From assembly GCA_033060915.1 (NCBI GenBank), contig CM065389.1, forward strand, positions 17,199,501-17,263,500: a DNA stretch of 64,000 nt, written 5' to 3'. Within the stretch, counting starts at the first letter, position 1, and every line of letters begins with the position of its first letter. Below, piece by piece: positions 23,835 through 34,221 of the stretch. The stretch comes from Euryodendron excelsum. Taxonomy: Eukaryota > Streptophyta > Magnoliopsida > Ericales > Pentaphylacaceae. The translations under genes were made by a program, and so were the position numbers. Under the pieces are notes generated by a model. The model had not been told where the DNA came from, made no database searches, and saw only the letters and a list, made by a program, of their open reading frames with translations.

Positions 23835-23920
23835 GGTGGTCCAAAGTGCTATCGAAGAAGATAAGCAATATGTTTTTGATTGTTGCAACTGCGCACTCTA
23901 ATTAGCTGTGGAATATAAGG

Positions 23921-23932
23921 GTATATATATAG
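23921..23932 (-). promoter_or_regulatory. TATA box of CML copy B3
   Basis: The minus strand reads CTATATATATAC about 90 bases before the start codon at 23,834, and the same element is found upstream of the other CML copies. Confidence 0.6.
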
Positions 23933-23934
23933 AC

Positions 23935-24400
23935 ATAGGTGAAGGAAATCTGGGTTGTCCTTGTCTTATACGGTTGAGATATGGGAAGCTTCGTGCAAGA
24001 AGACTTATGGAAAGAACATAGATTTGTTTTTAACAATAAGAGTTTTCTTTGAAGGCATCTCTAATCTTTCCTTTCTCCACTTATTAACTTTTCACATGGG
24101 GCTAAGAAAGTTTGTGGAGCATTGCCCGTAACTGCATATATATTTTCCTTTGTCTTTTTGAGACTCAAGGCACAGTGGACCCCACCTTCCAATTGGAACT
24201 TAATATTAAACACTTGTTGCTTTCAGCAATTTATTGCTTTAAATACCTTTTACGTAGGTATTAAGCCACAGAAATCTGGTAATCAGGGTATACAAAGTGC
24301 CCAACGTCTATGTATGCTGGCATCAAACAACACTTCATACACACATTTCAGGTCAACTTTTTCAGTTAAAATTCCGTGCATGACCCAGGCACGATGCTAG
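23935..24400. repeat. B3 upstream flank, duplicated at 46,680-47,060
   Basis: No gene. Matches 46,680-47,060 (for instance 23,983-24,010 versus 46,683-46,712, and 24,105-24,200 versus 46,805-46,915). In copy B5 the alignment is interrupted by a tandem-repeat insertion (46,182-46,675). Confidence 0.6.
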
Positions 24401-24467
24401 TATGTATATATATATATATATATATATTTATGTATACAATCGTCTTTCTTAGAGGACTCACAGGGAC

Positions 24468-24550
24468 AAAGCTAGGGGGTCAGGGGTGGCCTAGCCCCCT
24501 ATTTTTAGAGAACTCTTATATTTAACTCCCTTTTCAAAAATCTCCTTGCA
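24468..24550 (+). repeat. Possible hAT-type terminal fragment
   Basis: Begins CAGGGACAAAGCTAGGGGG, similar to the ends of the small hAT-like element at 39,884-40,293 (CATGGACAAAGCCA when reverse complemented). No matching second end or target duplication was found, so this is a fragment at most. Confidence 0.35.
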
Positions 24551-24553
24551 ATC

Positions 24554-24677
24554 GGCCGAATGATGGAAGCAATGAAACTTTAGGCCAATGCTTGACTTGC
24601 TCTGAAGCTCTAAATGGCCGAATGATGGAAGCAATGAAACTTTAGGCCAATGCTTGACTTGCTCTGAAGCTCTAAAT
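24554..24677. repeat. Perfect 62-bp tandem duplication
   Basis: Two adjacent identical 62-base units, 24,554-24,615 and 24,616-24,677, each starting GGCCGAATGATGG and ending GCTCTAAAT. No difference is seen between the copies, so it is recent or an assembly duplication. Confidence 0.9.
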
Positions 24678-24719
24678 TCTTCACGGCATTGGCATTGGCT
24701 CTAATACCGTGAAGAATTT
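24674..24719. repeat. 13-bp perfect inverted repeat with tRNA-Met-type primer-site complement in the loop
   Basis: AAATTCTTCACGG (24,674-24,686) is repeated in inverse as CCGTGAAGAATTT (24,707-24,719), with a 20-base loop. The loop end plus stem reads GCTCTAATACC (24,698-24,708), one base from the complement of the common copia primer-binding site (GGTATCAGAGC). It may be the LTR-to-interior junction of a copia fragment on the minus strand. Confidence 0.5.
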
Positions 24720-24819
24720 TTCAGTTAAAATTTCTATATGAGATCTTGATTCAATCTCTCTACTATATAACACAATACGTTAAAATATATATAAAAAATG
24801 TGAAGAATAAGTTCCTCTT

Positions 24820-24988
24820 GAGTTTAGTTTTGATACACTGACAATGTAAAAAAATTTTATACAAGCGAAGTATTAAAATGCAACACGTGTCTTTTAGAGT
24901 TTAAGAATAACATAAAGAAGCATAACTTATGAACACGTGTCAATTGTGTAAAAAATTTATAGACAATCAATGCACTGAAATTAAACTC
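24820..24988. mobile_element. Short MITE with terminal inverted repeats
   Basis: About 169 bases bounded by inverted termini GAGTTTAGTTTTGATACACTG and, read inversely from the right, GAGTTTAATTTCAGTGCATTG. It is flanked by longer direct repeats of about 25 bases (24,795-24,819 and 24,992-25,016, both containing ATGTGAAGAAT). No coding capacity. Confidence 0.6.
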
Positions 24989-25164
24989 ATAGAAAATGTG
25001 AAGAATTAAGTCCCTCTTTCTTTTTCTTTTTTTATTTTGTGTTTTGTTTTTGTTAATGAGGTGTCCGGATCTTTCTTGTTGCCTTATATATATATATATA
25101 TATCTGTATACATACTAAATTACTGACCCATGTGGGGACATTTTTAACACAATGTTTTACAACT

Positions 25165-25562
25165 TGGACAGGACGGTATGTCTGACCGGTAAAACCGGTA
25201 ACTGGTTCAAAAACGGTCCGGTTAATGACTCAAACCCACTTTGTTTGACCGCTCAGATCACCGGTTCAACCGTTAACCAGCAAGAACCGTTGGCGGTTTG
25301 ATGGAACCGGATGATCCAAACATCCCTATAGAAAATGACATGATGAACGGACCTAGGGCATTTGCGGAGGATAATTTCTTTATAGAAACTCACTCCATCT
25401 CTGTGTCTGTTTTGGGTCTTGCAACGGCAGCCATCATCAACGCCAAGATCTACTCCTCTTGAGTCAAGAACGACAGTGCTGACTCAGCTACCACTACCAG
25501 ATGCTCCTTGCCAGCGACGGCAGCTATCATCGACCGATTCGACCCCAAGATCTGCTCCTAAC

Positions 25563-25608
<46 letters not shown>

Positions 25609-26223
25609 TGCCGCTGGTTTTAACTTCATTCTCTTCTCAGCACAGTTGTCGATCTACTCTTCTACGGCTTGTAAACTCCTCCGGCCATCAATCCTAGTTC
25701 TTTGTTGCTATCCTTATCTAACATATTTTATAATTTTGTAAGATAATTTTTTTCAATTGTTTAATCCTAGTCGGATTGTCCTATATCATGTGCTACAAAC
25801 ACCACTAAGGTGTCTTGGTTCTGATCGACCTCTCCTCTCTCTTGATATTGGTGAACAATGGTACCTTCCAGAAACAAGATGAGAGGCTGGGCTGATTTTC
25901 TATATTCGTGTTCTTACTATGAACAATGTGTTGTTTGTCCATTCTTTTAATTAAAATTATTCATAAGATAATTTTGTACTTGGGTAATTTTTGTGCTAAA
26001 ATTGATGGTTTGTTATTTAAGAAACAAAGAAAAATATTTGACAAAATTTTGGTTTCTAGCTATTTTTTAGCTTATAATACCTATTTTTATTTGTTATTTA
26101 TAATTTTAAATATATTTATTGTGTAATCATAATATTACGGTTTAATTTTTGTTAATTTGACGGTTGAATCAGTAACCCATTACAATCTCTTTTTTTATCC
26201 GTTTGACGGTCCGAATTTTAAAA
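25165..26223. mobile_element. ACCGGTT-rich repeat element, no intact gene
   Basis: The left part (25,165-25,330) is dense in ACCGGTT/AACCGGT motifs, and the right end (26,195-26,223) has GACGGTCCGAATTTTAAAACC, which resembles the inverse of the same terminal motif. Between them is a CT microsatellite (25,566-25,604) and low-complexity DNA. Two short related segments containing GGCAGC and CCAAGATCTRCTCCT (25,425-25,460 and 25,520-25,560) may be a captured sequence. Boundaries and class are uncertain. Confidence 0.35.
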
Positions 26224-26742
26224 CCTTCCTTAAATTTTGGCCTAAATACACAAAGTTATCTTTGATTTTTAAAAATTATAAATATCCCCTTATTAGAGTT
26301 AGTAAAGTAATGGAGGCCAATACAAGGTAGATTTAGTTCGTTACCCTTATCTTTTTACTCTTGATTGTTTGTCAAAGATTCAACTACAATAAAATTAATT
26401 ATTTCTCTCGCATCACCGTCTCTCTAACAGAGCCGGTACTCTTTCTCTTTCTAATAGCGAAAAATAATGACTCTCTCTCTCTCTCTCTTCTCTTTTTGTG
26501 TTTCCTCTCCACGTCAACCCCCACTCTTACCCCTTATCTAAGTCATAGTGATTGGGACTCCGATTATTACAAAAATAAGTTTTAATGAAGTAAGGCATGT
26601 AAGGGTTCAGTTTCAAGGATAAAATTGTCAACATGCTAAACTAAGAAGAAATCTGTTAGTAAGTTTCAATTAAGAAGGGAGAATTTGTAATTTTTAAAAT
26701 CCAAAGATAGCTTTTCGTATTTAGGCCAAAGTTCAAGGGAGG
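26224..26742. mobile_element. MITE with long terminal inverted repeats
   Basis: The first 57 or so bases (26,224-26,282) and the last 57 or so (26,688-26,742) are inverted copies, sharing stretches such as TTTGGCCTAAATAC and TATCTTTG, with scattered differences. The interior is AT-rich with a CT microsatellite and no gene. The target duplication is not clear. Confidence 0.65.
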
Positions 26743-27540
26743 TTGGTATATTTATCCTAAAAACTAATTAAGTAGTGGGATGAAAGATTAATGAATGAAT
26801 AACAATTTAATTACTTTTTATTGAGAAAGTGTATTCAAAATCATTGACAATGAGCCAATCATGCAAAGTTTTCAAAATATAAAATTCTGACAAGAGGTTG
26901 AGAACCATTCAATAGGTCTATCACTACAAAGATAGAGGAATGAAGTGACAGAATTGTGAGCCTATCATTATAAAATAAATAACTCATTAAGATATCAATT
27001 AATTATAAAACTATCACTCGTACGTCATTTTGGAGCAAGATTATGATAAAAATTATGGAAGAATATATAGTATTTTCCTTGAGGGGTTGTTGGGTTTAGG
27101 TAACACCTTCCAATCATCACACACTCTCTCTCTCTATATATATATATATGCACACACACATATATATATATAACAGGTAATATTATATAAATAAAAAATT
27201 CATATATAATGATGTGTTTAAATGAGAGATTTTCGTTTCAAAACAAAATACTAATCATTGTAATTTTTAGTTACAAAATTATTACTATCAAATTATTTTG
27301 ATATGTGTTTATGTATGAATTTTTTTTTTGTAAGAATAATATTTTTCATAAATATATAGATACGCAAGCATAGCCTTTTTAATGTCCCTTTCACACTTCG
27401 TGTAAGTACAGTAGGCCTGGTTTTCTCAAAATCAAATTATTTAATATTGTTGGTTCATGTACTTGAACTGATATTAAAATAACTGGGCCCTTCATTATCT
27501 ATTCATGTGTGAGTATAAGACGTATATGCAGAAACATAGT
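26743..27540. other. AT-rich intergenic stretch
   Basis: No gene is seen. It contains TA and CA microsatellites around 27,125-27,175. A segment at 27,178-27,320 resembles one unit of the tandem repeat upstream of CML copy B5 (46,200-46,680). Confidence 0.4.
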
Positions 27541-27564
27541 AGACTTCAGAATATCAACAAAGAG

Positions 27565-27975
27565 AAAAAAACATAGGAGATATCATTAACCCATCAACCA
27601 TAAGACAACTGAAAATATAGCACATGCAACGGCAACCATTCGCCCGGTGTTAATGATTCCTGTTGGGGCTAGAGCAATACATAAATATATGAACCTAAAA
27701 CATAAATATAAATATATGTATGTATATATGAAAACAAAGGAGACTTCATTAATTCATCAACAATAGAAGTCATTAGTAGCACAAACCAATCACTCATGCA
27801 CTGAGTGGTTTTGGTGCTGAGTTCAACTTGCATAGATATCAACACATAATCCTCCATATATATATATATATATATGCTGAGCCAACCAAAACAAATGTGG
27901 AAACATAGGAGATATCAGTAGTTCATGAACCACTTGAAACATATATAAGCAGAGAACACCACCCACTCAATCGCT
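27565..27975 (-). repeat. Three imperfect tandem copies of the 3' tail of the small gene
   Basis: Segments starting near 27,570, 27,735 and 27,903 share the pattern AACATAGGAGATATCA or AACAAAGGAGACTTCA, then a short stretch ending CATCAAC or CATGAAC, then CACTCA or CATTCG. Spacing is about 165-170 bases. The third copy is the direct 3' continuation of the small gene at 28,051-28,260. Confidence 0.55.
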
Positions 27976-28050
27976 AAAGAGCAATTTGGACGTACATAAT
28001 TAACATGGGTGTAGTATTTACAATGATAATATATAACATAGCATATTGGA

Positions 28051-28260
28051 TCAGGCAGACCCAGAATCACCAGGATTGATCTTCTTCTTGTTCTTGTTCT
28101 TGTTGATCGATGCAGCAACAGATTCCACCACACACTCAGCCATCATCGTCTTGACCAGCTTCTTTTTTGGTGGAATCAAGCTCTCACCCTTGCTTTTGGA
28201 CCTTGTCCCCGTCTTGGCTTCAACTTCTCCTTCACGCGGATTCACCTCCTTATCTGCCAT
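28051..28260 (-). CDS. Small uncharacterised basic protein (69 residues)
   Basis: Complete reading frame with a TATA box (CTATAAATA, 28,334-28,342) about 75 bases upstream and a GA-rich leader. The protein starts MADKEVNPREG; the middle has LIPPKKKLVKTMMAE followed by a hydrophobic patch (VVESVA), and the C-terminus is a Lys/Asn-rich run before GDSGSA. It has no cysteine-rich pattern, signal peptide or membrane segment. I do not recognise the family; the PPKKKLVKTM patch feels like a conserved core but I cannot name it. It lies in DNA absent from the paralogous unit at 47.1-47.7 kb. Its coding capacity is supported by promoter placement, not by homology. Confidence 0.6.
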   Translation of the reverse strand: MADKEVNPREGEVEAKTGTRSKSKGESLIPPKKKLVKTMMAECVVESVAASINKNKNKKKINPGDSGSA

Positions 28261-28261
28261 T

Positions 28262-28294
<33 letters not shown>
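28262..28294. repeat. CT/GA microsatellite in leader of the small gene
   Basis: An uninterrupted CT run on the plus strand, read as GAGAGA just upstream of the start codon of the 28,051-28,260 gene. GA-rich leaders are common in plant 5' untranslated regions. Confidence 0.8.
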
Positions 28295-28296
<2 letters not shown>

Positions 28297-28333
28297 TGTC
28301 TGTGTGGTGTTTCTTAATAGGCAAAAAATGAGA

Positions 28334-28342
28334 TATTTATAG
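28334..28342 (-). promoter_or_regulatory. TATA box of the small gene
   Basis: CTATAAATA on the minus strand, about 75 bases before the ATG at 28,260, which would put transcription start roughly 45-50 bases upstream of the start codon. Confidence 0.65.
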
Positions 28343-29971
28343 GGGGTGAACTCAAGCTTCTCCTTCTGTTTTGTGGGTCATGATGTGGATATGAAAGAGT
28401 GCGAGAATTAAACATGATTACACCGAGACTAGAAAATTTTCAATTTGTGAATTTTGTGAAGTTCAACTCAACCATTTAATCATACGCAACACCAAAAGGT
28501 GGTGTCTAGAGCATCTGTCAATGGACTGAAGACAAACCTATTTTTCATGTGAAGTTTTCATCTCTCCCAACTCCAGATATACTACAATATATTTGAACCA
28601 TTTCCCTCCCCAATTGAGTGATATTCCATATAGTTAGCCTCGAAAGCATGTCGGCTAGTGCTTGTCGCTTCCTCAATTGAAAATTTGTCATTTTATGATC
28701 ATTTTATGCAAGGTATTATAATGGTGTTGCCTCTCAGTGCGGCCATGTAGAGCATTGTCAATGAAATGGAAACAAACCCATTTTCATTTGAATATTTTGG
28801 TCTCTCCCAACCCCAAGGGTGGTGTCTCCATTCAAGCTAAATTCCATCTACGTGCATTTTAACATATAGATTAGGATTCTCTCCATTCTATAGTTGGAAT
28901 GAAAATCTTCATACTATTAAGTATGGTATTGACATGTCAATTAAAATAAAAATTAAGGATTCAAATAAATTGACTGAAAACTTATTTAAAAATAAAAAAT
29001 TTTGTAGTCATATATAAAAAAATAAAACGATGTAATTTTAGTAAGATATTTGATAAGACTTTATCTAGTTCATCGATTGACATTAAAAAAATTGGACTAC
29101 CAAATATATAAATGACATTATCTATCCAATTTTAACGAGAAAAAAATTGAACTGATTATTTGAGTATTTATTATCAATTGTTAATCTCACTATTTGTGCC
29201 ATTTAAAGTGTGTATTGGACCCCAAAAATTTAGAAAAATTTGTTTTTGTCTCTAAAAGTTCAAGAATTTTTATCCTAGTCCCCTCAACAAAATTCCTGAT
29301 TCCTTTCCTGGCTATGCTTGCTTCTATTTTTCATTAACTTGTAATATGTAATGTTAGTACGCAATGGGTTATAATATCTTTTTTTCGTAGTTAAATAATT
29401 GTAGAGTCGAACACTAATAGAGCATTTTCTGATGGAGCACAAAACAACCTACGAAAATGAGATATTTTGTGATTGATTCAAACCTACAATTTTAAATGGA
29501 TGGATAAAAAATAAAAAAAATAAGAACACAATAACGCATAAGGAGTAGGGTTTTTTTAAGATGGGAATGAAGTGTCGTTAAGATGTCAAGAAATTGTTGA
29601 AATTGAATAATAATGGAACATTTTTCAGTAAAGCGGAGCCAAACCCCTCATAACATGATCACAACTCATTTCTCCTCCTTTGGTTACAAAATCGTAGTTC
29701 CTAAATTTCCATGCAAATACTATTCCGCGCGTACCCATTTGGATCATATACAAGAGTCACAGGAATATTATGATCACTGCCCAAAGAAATTTATAGATTA
29801 TGTTGATCTTTCACTAGATGTTAAGGGAAGTTACCTAGTGGTGAAGCCATGCATGTGAAATATAGTTTGGCCCACTTTATTGTAAAGACCTTTCCTTTAG
29901 AAATTATAGTATAAGAAAACAAAAAAACCTTTTACTTTTGATCCCAGTAATGGAAGGTATTGGGAATAAAA
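28343..29971. other. Intergenic stretch, no gene supported
   Basis: No convincing gene. Two segments (28,500-28,600 and 28,735-28,850) share GTCAATG and TCTCTCCCAAC landmarks and look like an old tandem duplication. The frame at 29,613-29,858 has no recognisable domain or promoter. Confidence 0.4.
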
Positions 29972-30171
29972 ATTGGACTTTTGAGTAATGTCTTGCTGGT
30001 ATCTCACCAGCTTTGTTTTGTTAGGATCCCAGTTGGATTAGATATGCTTGGTGTGGATCTTGCTGCTAGGTTTGTTCTGGTGGGCTGATCCTATCCCTTG
30101 TTTGTAATCCTTCTTTGTTCATCAATAAGATTGGTTTTGCTGTTTCAAAAAAAATAGATTGGACTTTTGAG
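29972..30171 (+). mobile_element. 5'-truncated LINE tail with target-site duplication
   Basis: A 172-base insert (29,986-30,157) ending in a short poly(A) run, bordered by identical 14-base repeats ATTGGACTTTTGAG (29,972-29,985 and 30,158-30,171). The 3' end contains a TTTGTAATCC stretch followed by CATCAATAAGATT before the A-run, typical of plant L1-type LINE ends. Only the tail was copied, so no coding sequence remains. Confidence 0.8.
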
Positions 30172-31290
30172 CACACAAGAGAAAAGCAGAATAATAAAAA
30201 AATTTCTGTTTCATGATTGTTTTGGACTGAGCTTAGCTAAATCTTCTCTCAATTAATCCATTAAAAGTGAGAAAAAAATAGTACTAATTTCTCTGCAATA
30301 AAAGAAACACAAACAATCACATCATTCTATGAAAATTTTGTACAAACTTTTTTTATATAGCATTATTTTCAAAAAAAAAAAAAAAAAAAAAAGCTAAGTT
30401 GTGAATAAATGTTGTCCTCTCTCTAAGAGATTTTTTGGAGTGCGCCACTGAGCACAAGGTGACTCTTAACTAAATCTGTAAAGTGGGTTACATAATTTGG
30501 TTCTTTCTTATACTGACAGCACAAAATCTACTACTCGAGATATTGTGTCCCAAACGTTTGGGAAAATCAAGAATCGTCATATGTGGCCAAATTCCTGTGC
30601 TTTTTTCAAAACTGATATGCTACATAAAGTGCAAATATTCCAGCAAAAATAGAAATTTCAAAGCAGAAAGGTGCATATAGGCGTCTTGGTACAAAATTTC
30701 TGAAGATTCGAAAAAGTAGAAACCAAACGTGCAAGATGGAGTACCAAAAGCTAGGAAGTTCCCTCAGTTATAAGACAAGGAATTTCCTCGTAAAAACCAA
30801 CAAAGTTGCCAGCCCTAGTTTCTTTTTATGCCCATGGTTTTGAGGAACCCTGCTATTATATATGTAATTATCTATTGTTTTAGTAAAAATTTCTAGTGAC
30901 ACCCTTGCAATTTAAAATCCTTCTTAAAGTCCTAATTTAATAAAAGAAAATCTTATTCTACCAAGAAAATCATACAAAAAATTTGACCAGAATAATTTGG
31001 CAACAGAGTTTTTACAATTAAGAGCTATCATGATGAATGTGTTATTTTAAAATAGAAAATTATGTTTCAACAACATAATTCAATACAAATATTATGTATA
31101 AACTTTTTGTTTGTATAGCCTTACCCTTCAATAAAATATTAAATTTTTTTGTCTAGGAGACTATGACCACTCATTGTTGTGATTTCCTAATCCAATAAGA
31201 CCAACAATCAGTAAATTTTTAATGGCATCCCCCAAACTAAATTCTAGTTCCACCCCTATTTATTTCCCTACTTATATGTATACTAGCATA
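30172..31290. other. AT-rich intergenic stretch
   Basis: No gene is seen. It contains a poly-A run at about 30,371-30,392. Confidence 0.4.
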
Positions 31291-32507
31291 CTAGCAGTAA
31301 ACTCGTGCACAGATCACAAATACAGAATATAAGTTAATTTTTTTACAAACAAAGAGTTTTATGGGATCCTATATTTAAAATATAATATTAAACGATATAG
31401 CATCTAGCTTCCATCACGAAGGTTATTGAACTAAATACATTAACAATATTTTCTCTCCTATTATAGCTATAAAGAGAAAAAAATATAGAAAAAACAATTT
31501 ATGTACTAACTGCTATTAAGTCACACATTTAATATATATTCATTTATTGGAAGTAAATACATTAATTAAATTTTGACATTAAGTTTATTGAGTTATATTC
31601 AGGATTAAAAAGAAATAAATATAAATTCTAAAAAAATTATCTATCAAGAAATAGTCATTCAAATTAATAAAACAATATTATTACACTCTATTTTTTTGAG
31701 AAAATATAAATTAATAGTAAAAGAAAATTAATTGAATTTTCATAAGTTAATTAAAATAAATATAGCTAAATTTTTTAATTCCATACATGAATAATGTTTG
31801 TTTTTAAAACTATTTAATAAAAAAGTTAGTATACTTATGTGTGTCAAATTTTGTATTTCTTTTTTCTTTTTTCTCTTTTTTTGGGTAATTATTTAATATA
31901 ACCAAATAGATTCATACAATGTAAATGAATTAGTGATTCGTTATTTATTCCTAACAATGAAACATCACAAATATAAAGGATTATATGTTGTGAGTTAATT
32001 TACCCTACTTGTGCCAATATATAGGATATTAAGTATGTTGTGACATACACTAAAAAAATCATAATGGACAAAGTAAAAGTTATTTATCTTCTTCAATAAT
32101 TATTATTTTATAATCGTATTAACCTTCATTAATGTCATCTTTATTAGGTTTGGGTAAATCTAACCCACAAAAAAAATCACAAATATATAAGAATTTTAAA
32201 AAGTTAAATTACTTTGAAAAGAGCATTACTTATAGTAATTTGAATAGATTGTTAGATTTAGTTATTATATTGATTGCAAATAATCCATGATATATTTAGT
32301 TTAATATATTTTTGTCTTTAATAACTTTTAAAGTTTTCATATTGCAAGGGTAACAATTCAAAAAACACTACCATATTAATGAGATAACCATTGACTTTAT
32401 GAAATTTGTATTTTTATATTTTTTAAATTTACAACATTGAAAAAAAATAGATCAAGACTTTGAAACTCAAAGACCTCTTAACCAATTGCTATAATATATA
32501 GTATAGA
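31291..32507 (-). mobile_element. Helitron-like element, copy 1
   Basis: Read on the minus strand it begins TCTATACTATATATTATAGC and ends with GTTTACTGCTAG, inserted between A and T, which fits Helitron rules (5' TC, 3' CTRR, A|T insertion). The interior is AT-rich without helicase or replication-initiator frames, so it is non-autonomous. A related copy follows directly (32,565-33,649). Confidence 0.7.
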
Positions 32508-32564
32508 TTCACATTTTCCCATACATGTTAAACATGTCAGTAGACTAATAAAACATATAACAAT

Positions 32565-33649
32565 TTAACAGTAAACCCGTGCTATACACAGATCATAAAT
32601 ATACAATTATAAGACAGTTCTTTTAGAGATATAGCCAAAAACAGAAAAATGTATAAAAAATAATTTAAGTCATGTCTATTATAACTCACATTTTTAATAT
32701 ATATTCGTTCTTAGAGTAATGAAGTACATTATTTGTAAATTTCAACATTAAGTTTTATTAAGTCATACTAAGGAATAAAAAGAAAAGAAACAAAAATCAT
32801 ATAAAAAAAGTAAAATCTACGCCACTATTTTATATTCATCCAATCTGCCTTAAAGTTGAGATCTTATCTATATATATAGTCTCAATCACGAATAATCATT
32901 CAAACTAATAAAACAATATTATGGTATTTTACTTTTAAGAAAACATAAAGAAAAAATAAAGGACATTAATTAAATTTACATAATTTGATTAAATATAGGT
33001 AAACCTTTTAATTCTATGCTCAAAAAATATACGCCTATATAACTATTTTTGTAAATAGTTTATGTATTTTACTTATATTTGATTTCCTAGTCCTTTTTCC
33101 TTTTTGTTCCTTTCTCTTGTTTGGGTAAATATGTGATATAATGGTATGAACTTAGACAATATTGGATGAATTAAAATTTTATATGAAACAAAGTGAAATT
33201 GGTATATTTTCTTCATTGATTCTTGTTTTGTGCTTACTAACCTCTTTTATTAAACAAATTATAAGGTTTGATCCACTCTACTTCATTAAAAATTCAGAAG
33301 TGCATATACTTAAATATAGTCTCAGACTCAAATTGAATAAAGTTAAAATGCTTTGAAATGAGCATAAATCGTTAGAATTTGAATAGATAGCTAGATTTAG
33401 TTATCATATTAATTATAAACAATCTGTAATGACATATCTATATTTAGATTTTAAATATCTTCTTAAATGAATTTTCAAGTTTCCATAATGATAGGGTGAC
33501 AATTCAAAAAAAACTTTACCATATTAACTAAAGAACCAATGATTGTATGACATTTGTATTTTTGTATTTTTAAAATTAAAAAATTTGAGAAAAATAGATC
33601 AGGACTTCCAAGCTCAAACACCTAACAACCTATTGCTATAATATATAGA
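32565..33649 (-). mobile_element. Helitron-like element, copy 2
   Basis: Homologous to 31,291-32,507 along most of its length, for example at 32,570-32,600 versus 31,296-31,325 and 33,590-33,649 versus 32,450-32,507. The 5' end on the minus strand is TCTATATATTATAGC preceded by A. The 3' CTAG is degraded. No coding sequence. Confidence 0.65.
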
Positions 33650-34187
33650 TAAAATTCATTAATTCAGAGATATGAGACTAATCATTTCTAAAAATAAAAT
33701 ACATAGTCAATTCAACCAATAACTATGGGGCATGTACATTAAAAGCTTTAAAAATTAAAAAATAATTGGGAGTTTGAACCTTAAAAACCTAACATTGATC
33801 TCAAATAATATAAGAAATATATATATATATATGCACTATCGGTAAAGAAAGTTTTCTATATAAACGTGTTGGAATGATTCTAATTTAAAACAAATTTAAA
33901 AACGAAGATATATATACCAAAGATCTAATAATACCATAAATGTAGATTCTAACTATTACAATCTTTATTTACATATATTCCTTATATATATATATATAGA
34001 TAATACCATAGTTCAAAAGAATTTGAAAGTATTACAATTATTCTCCATTTGAACTGAATGAACCAATGATTGCTAGACATGTTTATTTTTATATTTTATA
34101 AACTGAAATATCTAAAAAAAAAAGTTAAAACTTTGATTTTTAGGTTGTAAAAAAGGAAAATTTCTCAAGAAAAAATAGGTAACCATA

Positions 34188-34221
<34 letters not shown>

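Noticed and set aside
23835..23888. Upstream start adding 18 residues to CML copy B3
   Set aside because: Not conserved in the other four copies, and the downstream Met starts the family-conserved MSPLNTNDLH.
25566..25604. CT runs considered as a CRISPR-like or regulatory array
   Set aside because: A simple microsatellite; the same motif recurs at 28,262 and 34,191 without spacers.
29613..29858. 81-codon frame on the plus strand
   Set aside because: No promoter, recognised domain or intron structure; composition like the surrounding DNA. Kept only as part of the intergenic stretch.
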